In this document: piece after piece, positions 10,108 through 22,670 of the stretch
Layout: every line of letters begins with the position of its first letter
Numbering within the stretch: position 1 is the stretch's first letter
From: Sabellastarte sp. h YS-2021
Taxonomy: Eukaryota > Annelida > Polychaeta > Sabellida > Sabellidae
Direction: 5' to 3'
Assembly (NCBI GenBank): GCA_964017235.1
Contig: OZ024929.1
Coordinates: 110,593,793 to 110,657,792, forward strand
Length of the DNA stretch: 64,000 nt
Made by a program: the position numbers and the translations under genes
The notes under the pieces: model-generated
The model's input: the letters and a program-made list of their open reading frames with translations, nothing else
What the model was told of the DNA's origin: nothing
The model's database searches: none

Positions 10108-11668
10108 TAAAAATAGCATCAGAGATGCCCGTACCCCACAGCCTGGGGAAACAGTTTTGAACACAATGAGATACAGAAGTAGTGAAACAGTACACAGATT
10201 GAGACACTTTCAGAGCACTGCATGCAAAGATTAACTATTAAAACAAGAAAATTCAGTAAACTAAAAGTTATGAAGCTGTAAAATTTCTTAACTGGAGAAT
10301 AGCTGTCAATGAAAATATCACAATTATGTGTGATCAAATTATGGTTAGAATGTTTTGAATATTACCCATACATACAGATGTGGCAACACATGCTTATATG
10401 TGCAGTTGGGGAAACCTGTGACTCACTTGATGCAATACCATCTATTACAATGGGAAGTTGCAAAAGTAAAACCCTTAATAAATATAATATGACTTTAACA
10501 GTGCTTAATCTACATCAAAAGACACCCAAAGGTGCAACAACCAAGATTCAAGTAAAAAGATATGAGAGATATAAGAGAGATAAAATAGTATCACATATCC
10601 CTGTAGAGATAAAATAGCATCAGATATGCAAGATCAAAGGTCAAATCCAGGTCACACAATAACGTTGCACACCTATAACCCCCGACCAATGTCCCTACCA
10701 AACATCAACTTCCTGCACCTTATGGTTTCCAAAATATAGCCTATAGGCATTATAGGTCAAGGTCACTATGGCAAGGTCAAAGGTCAAATCAAGGTCACAA
10801 CATGATGTTTTACATCTACACACCCTAGCCAATGTCCCTACCAAGTATCAACTTTCAACACCTCGCGGTTTCTGAGATATAGCCGGACCAGATTTTATAG
10901 GTCAAGGTCACTACAGTAAGGTCAAAAGTCAAATCAAGGTCAAGCCAGGATGTTGCACACCTACACCGCCTGACCAATGTCCCTTCGACTTCCTACACCT
11001 TACGGTGGCCGAGATATAGCACGGACAAGATTTTATAGGTCAAGGTCACTTCGGAAAGGTCAAATCAAGGTCACACCATGACATTGCACACCTACACCCC
11101 CTAACCAAGGTCCCTACCAAGTATCAACTTCCTACACCTTATGGTTTCCAAGATATAGCCCGGACAAGATTTTGTAGTTCAGGTCACTATAGCAAGGTCA
11201 AAGGTCAAATCAAGGTAAAAACCATGACGTTGCACACTAACACCCCCTAACCAATGTCCCTACCAAGTATCAACTTCCTACACCTTACAGTTTCTGAGGT
11301 CACTGCGGTCAAGGTCACTGCGGCAAGGTCAAATCAAGGTCACACCATGATGTTGCACACCTACACCCCCTAACTAATGTCCCTACCAAGTATCAACTTC
11401 CTACACCTTACAGTTTCTGAGATATGGCCTGGACAAAATTTTCAAACTCAAGGTCACTATGGTAAGGTCAAAGGTCAAATCAAGGTCACACCATGACGTT
11501 GCACACCTACACCCCCTAACCAATGTCCCTACCAAGTATCAACTTCCTACACCTTACGGTTTCTGAGATACAGGCCAAACAAACTTTTTTCCCACTGCCC
11601 GCCTGCCCATCCGGACACCATGGGTGAAAACAATACCCCGACAACCCTTAAGGGCAATGGGGTAAAAA
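10108..11668 (+). mobile_element. Helentron-like element, family X=TACCCC(G)ACAGCC, copy 1
   Basis: The left end reads AAAATAGCATCAGAGATGCC (a small hairpin GCATC-AGA-GATGC), followed by the subterminal motif TACCCCACAGCC. The right end is a hairpin at 11634-11663 starting TACCCCGACAACCC, whose outer arm repeats that motif, followed by AAAAAT. Between them lie a unique segment containing a captured LINE-tail motif (10494-10535) and an array of 140-150 bp units. Three more copies: 16762, 28105 and, inverted, 57538-58513. Confidence 0.78.
10620..11580 (+). repeat. AGGTCA-rich tandem array (six to seven units of about 145 bp)
   Basis: Units share 'ggtcaaggtcact', 'aaggtcaaaggtcaaatc', 'gacgttgcacacctacaccc', 'caatgtccctaccaagtat', 'caacttcctacacc' and 'gatatagcc'. 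Each unit holds several AGGTCA hexamers: AGGTCAAGGTCA (no spacer), AGGTCAAAGGTCA (1-bp spacer) and a third after a 5-bp spacer. See findings for the nuclear-receptor interpretation. Confidence 0.9.
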
Positions 11669-11988
11669 TATTAAATGTCACATCAGAGCTGCTCAACAGT
11701 TTCACAGGTCATGACTTATTTTATCCAAAACCTCTGCAACTACAAGTAAGCGAAGTACTACGCCATTTTTGTGTCCGTTTATGCACCTCAATGAACAAAA
11801 CTGAAACTTTTCAGAAAGATAAGTTCATGATTCTCTAAATATATTTTGAAAATTTTAAATTACAAATACAAATGACGATGTACATTTTAAATATATTTTA
11901 GAAATATATTTGAAATACTTTTTTAATACTTTCAAATAATCTGCAGGATTTTTAATGTATATTTTAATTTTGTTTGATTACAAATAAT
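11669..11988. other. AT-rich intron segment between two elements
   Basis: It contains imperfect repeats of 'taaatatattttagaa' near 11837-11925. This looks like the subterminal repeats of a decayed transposon, but no clear ends are visible. Confidence 0.35.
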
Positions 11989-12119
11989 AACAAGCAATGT
12001 GACGCATGCATTTATCTCCCGCCATATAAATTAGATGTACTAAAGATAGAGGAATATAAATTTTCTTGTGAGATGGAGGCAAATGTAGAAGTGACAACAA
12101 GCAAGAGGCACTTTAATGT

Positions 12120-15100
12120 TTGATTGCAATACTTTTATAAAGACAAAAGGCATTTACTCATTTTAGTAGCTATTACTCTGCCATCCAAAGAGCTACAGTT
12201 CTGCAATTTTATTATGTAGTAGATCAACCCAAAGTAGGTGAAGGACATATTTAGAAGAAATTGTCTATCTATAACACTTTTAGAGATAAAAGACATTTAC
12301 TCATTTTAGTAACTGTTACTCAGCTATGGAAAGAGCTACAGTTCTGCAACCTCACTATGTGGTAGATCGCCCAAAAGTAAATGAAGGACTTACTTTAGAA
12401 GAAATTGTCTATGTCCAATACTTTTAAAGATAAAAGACATTTATTCACTTTAGTACCTGTTACTCAGCTATGCAAAGAGCTACAGTTGTGCAACTTCACT
12501 ATGTGGTAGATCACCCAATAGTAGGTGAACAACTTATTTAGAAGAAATTGCCTATCTGCAATACTTTTAGAGATAAAAGACATTTACTCATTTTAGTGGA
12601 TATTACTCTGCCATCCAAAGAGCTACAGTTCTGCAACTTCACTATGTGGTAGATCGCCCAAAAGTAGGTGAAGGACTTACTTTAGAAGAAATTGTCTATG
12701 TCCAATACTTTTAAAGATAAAAGACATTTACTCATTTTAGTACCTGTTACTCAGCTATGCAAAGAGCTACAGTTGTGCAACTTCACTATGTGGTAGATCA
12801 CCCAATAGTAGGTGAACAACTTATTCAGAAGAAATTGCCTGTCTGCAATACTTTTAGAGATAAAAGACATTTAATCATTTTAGTAGCTGTTACTCAGCTA
12901 TGGAAAGAGCTACAGTTCTGCAACCTCACTATGTGGTAGATCACCAAAAAGTAGGTGAATGACTTATTTAGAAGAAATTGTGTATATTCAATACTTTTAC
13001 AGATACAAAGACATTTACTCATTTTAGTAACTATGACTGAGCTATGCAAAGAGCTATAGATCTGAAACTTCACTATTATGTAGATCACCCAAAAGTAGGT
13101 GAATGACTTATTTAGAAGAAATTGCGTGTATGCAATACTTTTACAGATAAAAGACATTTACTCATTTTAGTAGCTAAGACTGAGCTATGCAAAGAGCTAT
13201 AGATCTGAAACTTCACTGTGTGGTAGATCAGCCAAAAGTAGGTGAATGACTTATTTAGAAGAAATTGCCTATCTGTAATACTTTTAGAGATAAAAGACAT
13301 TTACTCATTTTAGTGGATATTATTCTGCCATCCAAAGAGCTACAGTTCTGCAACTTCACTATGTGGTAGATCGCCCAAAAGTAGGTGAAGGACTTACTTT
13401 AGAAGAAATTGTCTATGTCCAATACTTTTAAAGATAAAAGACATTTACTCATTTTAGTACCTGTTACTCAGCTATGCAAAGAGCTACAGTTGTGCAACTT
13501 CACTATGTGGTAGATCACCCAATAGTAGGTGAACAACTTATTTAGAAGAAATTGCCTATCTGCAATACTTTTAGAGATAAAAGACATTTAATCATTTTAG
13601 TAGCTGTTACTCAGCTATGGAAAGAGCTACAGTTCTGCAACCTCACTATATGGTAGATCACCCAAAAGTAGGTGAATGACTTACCGTAAATGACCTATTT
13701 AGCGCATCCGCCCTTCTAACCGCACCCTACCTCTTTTTCCCAGCAATATCGTTGGTGACAGTGCACAATATCCACATATTTTTTATATATTGTACGTATT
13801 TTTACTTAATAAATTGAATTTTTTGTCACGACTTTCGAGTTTGTTTTCATCTACCGCCATATTTACAGGAAGTGGGTATTTCTGAATGTCGAAACACCGT
13901 TTTTCTACCGGATTGACCTAAACTTCATCCCGGAAAGTGTTTCATGATGGGTGCGCTAAAAGGGGATTTTTTTCCCAACAAATATTGAATAAAAATAGAC
14001 TTGCTTAGCGCACTGTGCGCCAAATAGGTCATTTACGGTATTTAGAAGAAATTGTGTATATTCAATACTTTTACAGATACAAAGACATTTACTCATTTTA
14101 GTAGCTATGACTGAGTTATGCAAAGAGCTATAGATCTGAAACTTCACTATTACGTAGATCACCCAAAAGTAGGTGAATGACTTATTTAGAAGAAATTGCA
14201 TGTATGCAATACTTTTACAGATAAAGACATTTACTCATTTTAGTAGCTATGACTGAGCTATGCAAAGAGCTATAGATCTGAAACTTCACTGTGTGGTAGA
14301 TCAGCCAAAAGTAAGTGAATGACTTATTTAGAAGAAATTGCCTATCTGTAATACTTTTAGAGATAAAAGATATTTACTCATTTTAGTAGCTATTACTCCG
14401 CTATCCAAAGAGCTACAGTTCTGCAACTTCACTATGTGGTAGATCACCAAAAAGTAGGTGAACAACTTATTAAAAAGAAATTGCCTATCTGTAATACTTT
14501 TAAAGATAAAGGGTATAGACTCATTTTAGTAGCTATTACTCAGTTATGCAAAGAGCTACAGTTGTGCAACTTCACTGTGGTAGATCACCCAAAAGCAGGT
14601 GAATGACTTATTTAGAAGAAATTGTGTGTATGCAATACCTTTACAGATAAAAGACATTTACTCATTTTAGTAGCTATGACTGAGCTATGCAAAGAGCTAT
14701 AGATCTGAAACTTCACTATTACGTAGATCACCCAAAAGTAGGTGAATGACTTATTTAGAAGAAATTGCATACCTGTAATACTTGTGGAGATAAAAGACAT
14801 TTCCTCATTTTAGCAGCTATTACTCAGCTATCCAAAGAGCTACAGTTCTGCAACTTCACTATGTGGTAGATCACCCAAAAGTAGGTGAATGACTTTTTTT
14901 AGAAGAAATTGCGTGTATGCAATACTTTTACAGATAAAAGGCATTTACTCATTTTCGTAGCTATGACTGAGCTATGCAAAGAGCTAATTATCTGAAACTT
15001 CACTATGTGGTAGATCACCCAAAAGTAGGTGAATGACTTATTTAGAAGAAATTGCCTATCTGCAATACTTTTAGAGATGAAAGACATTTACTCATTTTAG

Positions 15101-15270
15101 TAGCTATGAGTGTGCTATGCAAAGAGCTATAGATCTGCAACTTCACTATGTGGTAGATCACCCAAAAGTAGGTGAATGACTTATTTAGAAGAAATTGCCT
15201 ACTTGTAATAATTTTAGAGATAAAAGACATTTACTCATTTTAGTAGCTATTACTCAGCTATCTACTCACT
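12120..15270 (+). repeat. 143-bp tandem array with 716-bp higher-order repeat
   Basis: The anchor 'agaagaaatt' recurs about every 143 bp (for example 12398, 12541, 12970, 13113, 13258, 13401, 13545, 14043, 14187, 14330), giving about twenty units. Units five apart are more alike than neighbours: the block from 12541 matches that from 13258, and that from 12970 matches the one after the MITE once its 355 bp are subtracted, a 716-717 bp period. Each unit has the text 'ctcagctatgcaaagagcta' or a variant. Confidence 0.93.
13684..14038. mobile_element. TA-target MITE inserted in the array (355 bp)
   Basis: The left end CCGTAAATGACCTATTTAGC and the right end read inversely as CCGTAAATGACCTATTTGGC match for about 23 bp with one difference. 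TA lies at 13682-13683 and 14039-14040. Removing the element and one TA restores the array text 'gacttatttagaag' exactly, so the boundaries are certain. Superfamily Tc1/mariner-like by target; no coding sequence. Confidence 0.95.
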
Positions 15271-15289
15271 TAGCTATTGACCTAGATCT

Positions 15290-16540
15290 GCAAAAGCAAC
15301 AAAAATATAAAGGACACAGGAAAGTAAGCTTATCAAAAACTAGATGAATAACACATGATAAGATTTGCCTAACTTTAATACTTGTGAAGGTATTTGACAT
15401 TTATTTCCATCATAATTTTGCTACAAATAAGAAAATAGCCATTGCTCACTTATGACATGCAATGGAACCCCAAATGATATGCCATGTTATAGTTAAGGAA
15501 AAAGTAGCTGAACAAATTATTTTAGGAAAATATTGTAACTGCACTAGTTTTTGAGTTACAATGGATTTACACAACAGTCAGAATTTCAAAGTAGCTATTA
15601 CTCAGCTATCCAATGTGCAACAGGTCTACAACTTTACTATCTGATAGCTTATCAAAAACTAGATGAATAACATATTTGAAAATATTTCCCTTACTTTAAT
15701 ACTTTTGAAGATATTTGATATTTACTTATGTCATTATTTTGCTACAAATAAGAAAATAGCTATTACTCACTTAAGGCATGTAATAGAACCCCAAACTATA
15801 TGCCATCTTATAGTTAAGGAAAAAGTAGTTGAACAACATATTTTAGGAAAATACTCTAACTGCAATAGTTTTGGAGTTAAAATGGATTTACTCAAGTCAC
15901 AATTTCAAAGTAGCTATTACTCAGCTATCCAATGTGTAACAGGTCTGAAACTTTACTATGTGATAGCTTATCAAAAACTAGATGAATAACATATTTGAAA
16001 AGAATTCCCTGATTTTAATACTTTTGAAGATATTTGACATTTACTTATGTTGTTATTTTGCTACAAATAACAAAATAACTATTACTCACTTATGGCATGC
16101 AATAGAACCCCAAACTATATGCCATCTTATTGTTAAGGACAAAGTAGCTGAATAACATATTTAGGAAAATACTCTAACTGCAACAGTTTTGGAGTTACAA
16201 TGGATTTACTTAACTGTAGAATTTCAAAGTAGGTATTACTCAGCTATCCAATGTGCAACAGGTCTAAAACTTTACTATGTGATAGCTTATCAAAAAGTAG
16301 ATGAACAACATATTTGAAAAGAATTCCCTAACTTTAATACTTTTGAAGTTATTTGACATTTACTTATGTCATTATTTTGCTACAAATAAGAAAATAGCTA
16401 TTACTCACTTATGGCATGCAATGGGACCCCAAACTATGTACCATGTTATAGCTAAGGACAAAGTAGCTGATCAACATATTTGAAGAAAAAGCTGTAACTG
16501 CAATAGTTTTTGAGTTACGAGCCCTTTACTCCAAGTAGCT
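15290..16540 (+). repeat. Related tandem array with a 310-320 bp period
   Basis: Four units share 'cttatcaaaaactagatgaa', 'attttgctacaaataa', 'aacccccaaactatatgccat'-like text and 'ctattactcagctatcca'. Each long unit is two diverged halves; both halves resemble the 143-bp unit next door (same 'gctattactcagctat', 'gtagctgaa', 'tgcaatagttttggagtta' order), so the arrays share an ancestor. Confidence 0.85.
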
Positions 16541-16761
16541 AAGATTGCTATTACTCACTTATCTTTAGGCCTAAGTCCATAAAACCAAAAAAAATTTTAA
16601 GGGCGTGAAAATTCATTGGGACAATTAATTTACAAAAAATCTGTAGCTGTAGTGGTTTTGGAGAAATCTGCGTGACTAACTAATGCACGCACGCACACAC
16701 ACACGCACACACAGGCATCATTTCATAATCTTCCTCCCAGGCTAAAGCCCGGCGGGAGATA

Positions 16762-18450
16762 AAAATAGCATCAGAGATGCCCGTACCCTACAGCCTGGGG
16801 AAATAGTTTTCAACACCATGAGATATAGAAGTAGTGAAACAGTACAAAGATCGGGATACTTTCAGAGCAGTGTCAGTTATATTAAGGTCAAAATGATGTT
16901 TAAGTAGAGAAAATAACATCTAAGAGAAGGCAAATGTATGTAAAGATAAAGCATTAAAACAAGAAAATTCAATAGCAAGATGACCGCATTAATCAGTAAA
17001 CTAAAAATTATGACACACCTACAACCCCTAACCAATGCCCCTACCATTAACTTCCTACACTTAACGGTTTCAGAGATATTGTCTGGACAAAATTTTAAAG
17101 GTCAAGGTCACTACGGTAAGGTCAAAGGTCAAAACAAGGTCACACCATGACAATGCACATCTACACCCCCTATCTAATGTCCCTACCAAGTATCAACTTC
17201 CTACACCTTACAGTTTCTGAGATATAGCCCTGACAAGATTTTATAGGTCAAGGTCACTACGGCAAGGTCAAAGGTCAAATCAAGGTCACACCATGATGTT
17301 GCACACCTACACCCCCTAACTAATGTCCCTACCAAGTATCAACTTCCTACACAATTACGGTTTCTGAGATACAGGCCGGACAAACTTTTTCCTTTTAAGT
17401 TTGGCTATCCTCGTTTGACCCTGAAGGAGGGGCCCAAGGTCAAATTCAACCATACCAAAAGATTCCCAGCCCATGATTTCCTATAGATTGGTTCACATCC
17501 CAAACCTCTACAACCAATAATAAGTGAGTTATAAGCACTTTTAAGATTGGCTATCCTCATTTGACCTTGAAGGAGAGGCCCAAGGTCAAATCCGTCCACA
17601 TCAGAAGATTCCCAGCCCATGATTTCCTATGGGTTAGTTTACCATCCCAAACCTCTAGGACCAAAAATAAGCAAGTTATAAGCACTTTTAACTTTGGCTA
17701 TATTCATTTGATATTGAAGGAGGGGTCCAAGGTCAAATCCGACCACACCAGAAGATTCCCAGCCCATGATTTCCTATGGGTTAGATTACCATCCCAAACC
17801 TCTAGGACCAAAAATAAGCAAGTTATAAGCACTTTTAACTTTGGCTATATTCGTTTGATATTGAAGGAGGGGTCCAAGGTCAAATCCGACCACACCAGAA
17901 GATTCCCAGCCCATGATTTCCTATGGGTTGGTTTACCATCCGAAACCTCTAGGACCAATAATATAAGAGTTATAAGCACTTTTAAGTTTGGCTTCCTTGT
18001 TTGACCTTGAAGATTGGCCCAAGGTAAAATCCGACCACATCCAAAAGATTCCCAGCCCATGATTTCCTATAGGTTGGTTTACCTAGCTGGTGTAGTTTTC
18101 CTCTGAGAGCGTTAACGCCAAAAATCTCTCCCAAAATGGCCTTGGTGAGGTACTTTGGCGGTCTGTGGATGACCTTCAATGAAGAGCTTCAAGGTCAAAT
18201 TTCTGTATGTTTACAGAGGACATATATATGTATTATATATACCACCCATAGGATGATCGAACTTTCTGTATATGAGAACTGGGCCAAAATGTGAAAAAAA
18301 TGGCCAAAATCTGACGTTTAAGAGGCCACCAGGGACCTTGAAATTGAAGGTCAAGGTCACAAAACAATAGCGTTTGTGGCATTTCCCATATATACCCACA
18401 TACCAAATTTAAAAGGTCTAACTACAATATTTTTTAAGTTATTTTTAAGG
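16762..18450 (+). mobile_element. TACCCC-family element, copy 2, with a composite body
   Basis: It starts with AAAATAGCATCAGAGATGCC and TACCCTACAGCC, has two to three AGGTCA-type units (17090-17390), then switches to a different array (17393-18090) and then to a segment (18170-18440) that is the inverted counterpart of 45275-45590. No terminal TACCCC hairpin is visible, so the copy is truncated or recombined. Confidence 0.6.
17393..18090 (+). repeat. Tandem array of about five 144-147 bp units
   Basis: The anchor 'ggctatcctcgtttgacc' or variants occurs at about 17404, 17548, 17695, 17842 and 17989. Units contain TGACCTTGAAGGAGGGG, CAAGGTCAAATCCGACCA and 'cccagcccatgatttccta'. The same unit type reappears in a different element at 19490-19860. 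A 147-aa open frame here is only the array read through. Confidence 0.9.
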
Positions 18451-18953
18451 ACAAGACATAGGATATATTGATATAATATTATAAAATACTGTGAAATATT
18501 TGTTGTAGCTGTATGTTTTGGTACACTTATGTTAAAATAATGAATATATGAGGAAACCGGTTTTGATTAAAATAACACAAAACATAACCGGATCAGTGTC
18601 TTTCGGTCTGCAAATAGGTTTCTGGTTTAACGTCTTCAACACTACCATTGAGTCATGGGATTAATGAAGACACTATCGTAAATATGCTTCTAGAAAGAGG
18701 CGAGACATAAGTTTCTTCACAAAGTAGTTAATAAAGGAGGCAGAAATTTCATATGCCAACTCATTCCAATGTAGGTGCATCAAACTTAAACTGGAACCAC
18801 AAATTTGGGGTGACCAATTTGAAAAAAAAACTTGCAGACCAGTGAGGCAGTTTTGAACACTGAGCGATATACAATATTTTTGTATGCTATGCATACGTTA
18901 AAATCAACTGTGCATGCAAAATATGTTACTGATAGTTTTGAGCCAATACCCAC
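18451..18953 (-). other. Mucolipin intron near the luminal exon
   Basis: AT-rich sequence; 18608-18680 has 'ggtttaacgtcttcaacact' and 'gagtcatggg', which looks like a dispersed-repeat scrap, but there is no second copy in the window to prove it. Confidence 0.35.
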
Positions 18954-19107
18954 CTTGCACTGTTGATGCATCAAAAATGTATGTGTGGTTGTATGCAAAA
19001 ATTTTCCCTTTCTTGTAATGTTTTTTGCACATTTTCATTGGTGGTTTCATATCAGTTGGATGATTAAAATGGTAGGTACCAATGGCAATCTTTTCTGTTT
19101 CATTGTA
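18954..19107 (-). CDS. mcoln: Mucolipin exon: luminal domain, Cys and basic segment
   Basis: 154 bp; acceptor 'tatataatttcag', donor GTGGGT. It starts in phase 0 with YNETEKIAIGTYHFNHPTDM, then KPPMKMCKKHYKKGKIFAYN and HTYIFDASTVQ, leaving one base. The counterpart in vertebrates is ...[21 protein letters not shown]. The Cys followed by a basic-aromatic stretch (MCKKHYKKG) and the sequons NET and NHT fit the luminal domain. Confidence 0.93.
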
Positions 19108-19489
19108 CTGAAATTATATACAAGAGCTAGGATAAAATGATATGGGAAAAAAATCCTGGAAAACCCTTTTTTGTATACAAAAAAAGTGTCCGAATAAATA
19201 AAACAAGAGGAGAGTGCCCGTGAACGGGCACTGTGTCAGCTGACTGAATGTTTTTGATTTGTGATGGTGATAATGAGAGGAAAGCATAATTATCAGGCAA
19301 AGGGCTGTACAGAAATACAGTAAATGGTAACTGAACAGCATGTTCGAAAGATATTCTGAAGCTGACAGAAGAAAAGGACAAAAAAGTTGTGCCCTGCAAA
19401 TGGTATTATGAAATAAAGTAACAAGGTAATTGTTTAAGTGTAAAAAGTAGGTTAAAAATATTTAAAGAAATACTATAAATGCAATATCC

Positions 19490-19860
19490 TCGTTCGACCA
19501 TGAAGAAGGGATCCAAAGGTCAAATCTGACCATACCAAAAGATTCTCAGCCAAAGAATTTAGGATGGTTTACCATCCCAAACCTCTCGGACCAATAATAA
19601 GTGAGTCATAGGCACTTTTTAAGTTTGCCTATCCTTGTTTGACCTTGACGGAGGGGTCTAAGGTCAAATCCGACCACACAAAAAAATTCCCAGCCCATGA
19701 TTTCCTGTAGCTTGTTTACCATTCCAAACCTCTAGGACCAATAATAAGCGAGTTATAAGCACTTTTATGTTTGGCTATCCTCATTTGACCTTGAAGGAGG
19801 GTTCCAAGGTCAAATCGGACCATATTAACAGATTCCCAGCCCATGATTTCCTACAGGTTG
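19490..19860 (+). repeat. Three units of the TGACCTTGAAGG array type
   Basis: Same unit as 17393-18090 ('atccttgtttgaccttga', 'aaggtcaaatc', 'cccagcccatgatttcct') but inside an element with different ends. Confidence 0.85.
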
Positions 19861-19869
19861 GATACAATG

Positions 19870-22670
19870 ATTTACTCAACAGTGAGAACCTGAAAGAAGC
19901 TATTGCTCAGCTATGCCATGACATAGAGGTCTGCAATTTCACTATGTTATAGCTGACCAAAACGTCTGTGAATAACATATTTAACATAAATGTAATAGTT
20001 TTCAAGTTACAACTGATTTACTCAAGAGTGAGAACCTCAAAGTAACTATTACTCAGCTATGCAATGAGCTACATGTCTGAATTTTTGCTCTGTTATAGCT
20101 GACCTAAAAGTAGGTGAACAACATATTTAAGCAAAATACTGTAAATGCAATAGTTTTCAAGCTACAACTGATTTACTCAATAGTGAGAACCTGAAAATAG
20201 CTATTGCTCCGCTATGCCATGAGCTATAGGTCTGTAATTTCACTATGTTATAGCTAACCCAAAAGTAGGTGAACAATATATTTTAACAAAATACTCCAAA
20301 TGCAATATTTTTAAAGTTATAGCCGATTTACTCAACAGTCAGTGCCTGAGAATAGCTATTGCTCAGTTGTGCCATGAGCTACAGGTCTGTAATTTCACTA
20401 TGTTATAGCTGACCCAAAAGTAGCTGAATAACATATTTGCACAAATTTCTGTAAAGGCAATAGTTTTCCAATTACAACTGATTTACTCAACAGTGAGAAC
20501 TTCAAAGTAGCTATTACTCAGCTATGCAATGAGCCACAGGTCTGGAACTTCACTATGTTATAGCTGACCCCAAAATAGGTGAATAACATATTGCAACAAA
20601 ATACTGTAAATGCAATAGTTTCCAAGTTATAAGTGATTTACTCAACAGTGATAACCTAAAAGTAGCTATTACTCAGCTATGCCATGAGCTACAGGTCTGA
20701 AATTTTACTATGTTATAGCTGACCCAAAAGTAGCTGAATAACATATTTATACTAAATTCTCTAAATGCAATAGTTTTCAAATTATAAGTGATTTACTCAA
20801 CATTGAGAACTTCAAAGTAGCTATTACTCAGCTATGCAATGAGTCACAGGTCTGGAACTTCACTATGTTATAGCTGACCCCAAAATAGGTGAATAACATA
20901 TTGAAACAAAATACTCTAAATGCAATAATTTCCAAGTTATAAGCGATTTACTCAACAGTGATAACCTAAAAGTAGCTATTACTCAGCTATGCCATGAGCT
21001 ACAGGTCTGAAATTTTACTATGTTATAGCTGACCCAAAAGTAGGTGAACAACATATTTAAGCAAAATACTGTACATGCAATAGTTTTAAAGTTACAACTG
21101 ATTTACTCAATAGTGATGACCTAAAAGTAGCTATTACTCAGCTATGCCATGAGCTACAGGTCTGAAATTTTACTATGTTATAGCTGACCCAAAAGTAGCT
21201 GAATAACATATTTATACTAAATTCTCTAAATGCAATAGTTTTGCAATTACAACTGATTTACTCAATAGTGAGAACCTCAAAGTAGTTATTACTCAGCTAT
21301 GCAATGAGCTACAGGTCTGAAATTTCACTATGTTATAGCTGACCCAAAAGTAGGTGAACAACATATTTAAGCAAAATACTGTAAATGCAATAGTTTTGAA
21401 GTTACAACTGATTTACTCAATAGTGATGACCTAAAAGTAGCTATTACTCAGCTATGCCATGGGCTACAGGTCTGAAATTTTACTATGTTATAGCTGACCC
21501 AAAAGTAGCTGAATAACATATTTATACGAAATTCTCTAAATGCAATAGTTTTCCAATTACAACTGATTTACTCAATACTCAATAGTGAGAACTTTAAAGT
21601 AGCTATTACTCAGCTATGCCATGACCTACAGATCTGAAATTTCACTATGTTATAGCTGGCCCAAAAGTAGCTGAATAACATATTTATACGAAATTCTCTA
21701 AATGCAATAGGTTTTAAGTTACAAGTGATTTACTCAATAGTGAGAACTTCAAAGTAGCTATTACTCAGCTATGCAATGAGCCACAGATCTGAAACTTCAC
21801 TATGTTATAGCTGATTCCAAAATAGGTGAATAACATATTGAAACAAAATACTGTAAATGTAATAGTTTCCAAGTTATAAGCGATTTACTCAACAGTGATA
21901 ACCTAAAAGTAGCTATTACTCAGCTATGCCATGAGCTACAGGTCTGAAATTTTACTATGTTATAGCTGACCCAAAAGTAGCTGAATAACATATTTATACG
22001 AAATTCCCTAAATGCAATAGTTTTCCAATTACAACTGATTTACTCAAGTCAATAGTGAGAACTTTAAAGTAGCTATTACTCAGCTATGCCATGGGCTACA
22101 GATCTGAAATTTCACTATGTTATAGCTGGCCCAAAAGTAGCTGAATAACATATTTATACGAAATTCTCTAAATGCAATAGGTTTTAAGTTACAAGTGATT
22201 TACTCAATAGTGAGAACTTCAAAGTAGCTATTACTGAGCTATGCAATGAGCCACAGATCTGAAACTTCACTATGTTATAGCTGATTCCAAAATAGGTGAA
22301 TAACATATTGAAACAAAATACTGTAAATGTAATAGTTTCCAAGTTATAAGAGATTTACTCAACAGTGATAACCTAAAAGTAGCTATTACTCAGCTATGCC
22401 ATGAGCTACAGGTCTGAAATTTTACTATGTTATAGCTGACCCAAAAGTAGCTGAATAACATATTTATACGAAATTCTCTAAATGCAATAGTTTTGAAGTT
22501 ATAAGCGATTTACTCAACAGTGATACCCTAAAAGTAGCTATTACTCAGCTATGCCATGAGCTACAGGTCTAAAATTTTACTATGTTATAGCTGACCCAAA
22601 AGTAGCTGAATAACATATTTATACGAAATTCTCTAAATGCAATAGTTTTTAAGTTACAAGTGATTTTACT
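19870..22670 (+). repeat. Tandem array of about eighteen 155-bp units
   Basis: Units share 'gtagctattactcagctatg', 'ccatgagctacaggtctgaa', 'tatgttatagctgacccaaa', 'gtagctgaataacatattta' and 'tgcaatagtttt'. Blocks of three units repeat with a period near 471 bp (21657 and 22128 begin the same text), so there was local amplification. The unit is a diverged homologue of the 143-bp unit at 12120-15270. Confidence 0.92.

Larger units (their letters stand above)
11989..16765 (+). mobile_element. Helentron-like element, family X=TTTATCTCCCGCC, 4.8 kb
   Basis: The left terminus is AACAAGCAATGTGACGCATG followed by TTTATCTCCCGCC (12011-12023). At the right end GGCGGGAGATAAA (16751-16763), the exact reverse complement, closes a hairpin that starts near 16731, followed by AAT. 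The interior is two related arrays (12120-15270 and 15290-16540) plus an inserted MITE. An AC-rich microsatellite (16690-16712) lies just inside the right end. The next element starts within the last bases. Confidence 0.72.

Noticed and set aside
10309-10617. Frames with WCWRKACGSLDGIPSVTMG-type text at 10309, 28391 and 58040-58231
   Set aside because: The similarity between them comes from their being copies of the same element; frames are broken in different places and no protein family matches.
12120-15270. CRISPR-like array
   Set aside because: Units are 143-bp tandem copies without separate spacers; the sequence is eukaryotic.
17561-18004. 147-codon plus-strand frame with repeated HTRRFPAHDFLWV
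   Set aside because: Unit length divisible by three in this array lets the frame stay open; it is the array, not a gene.
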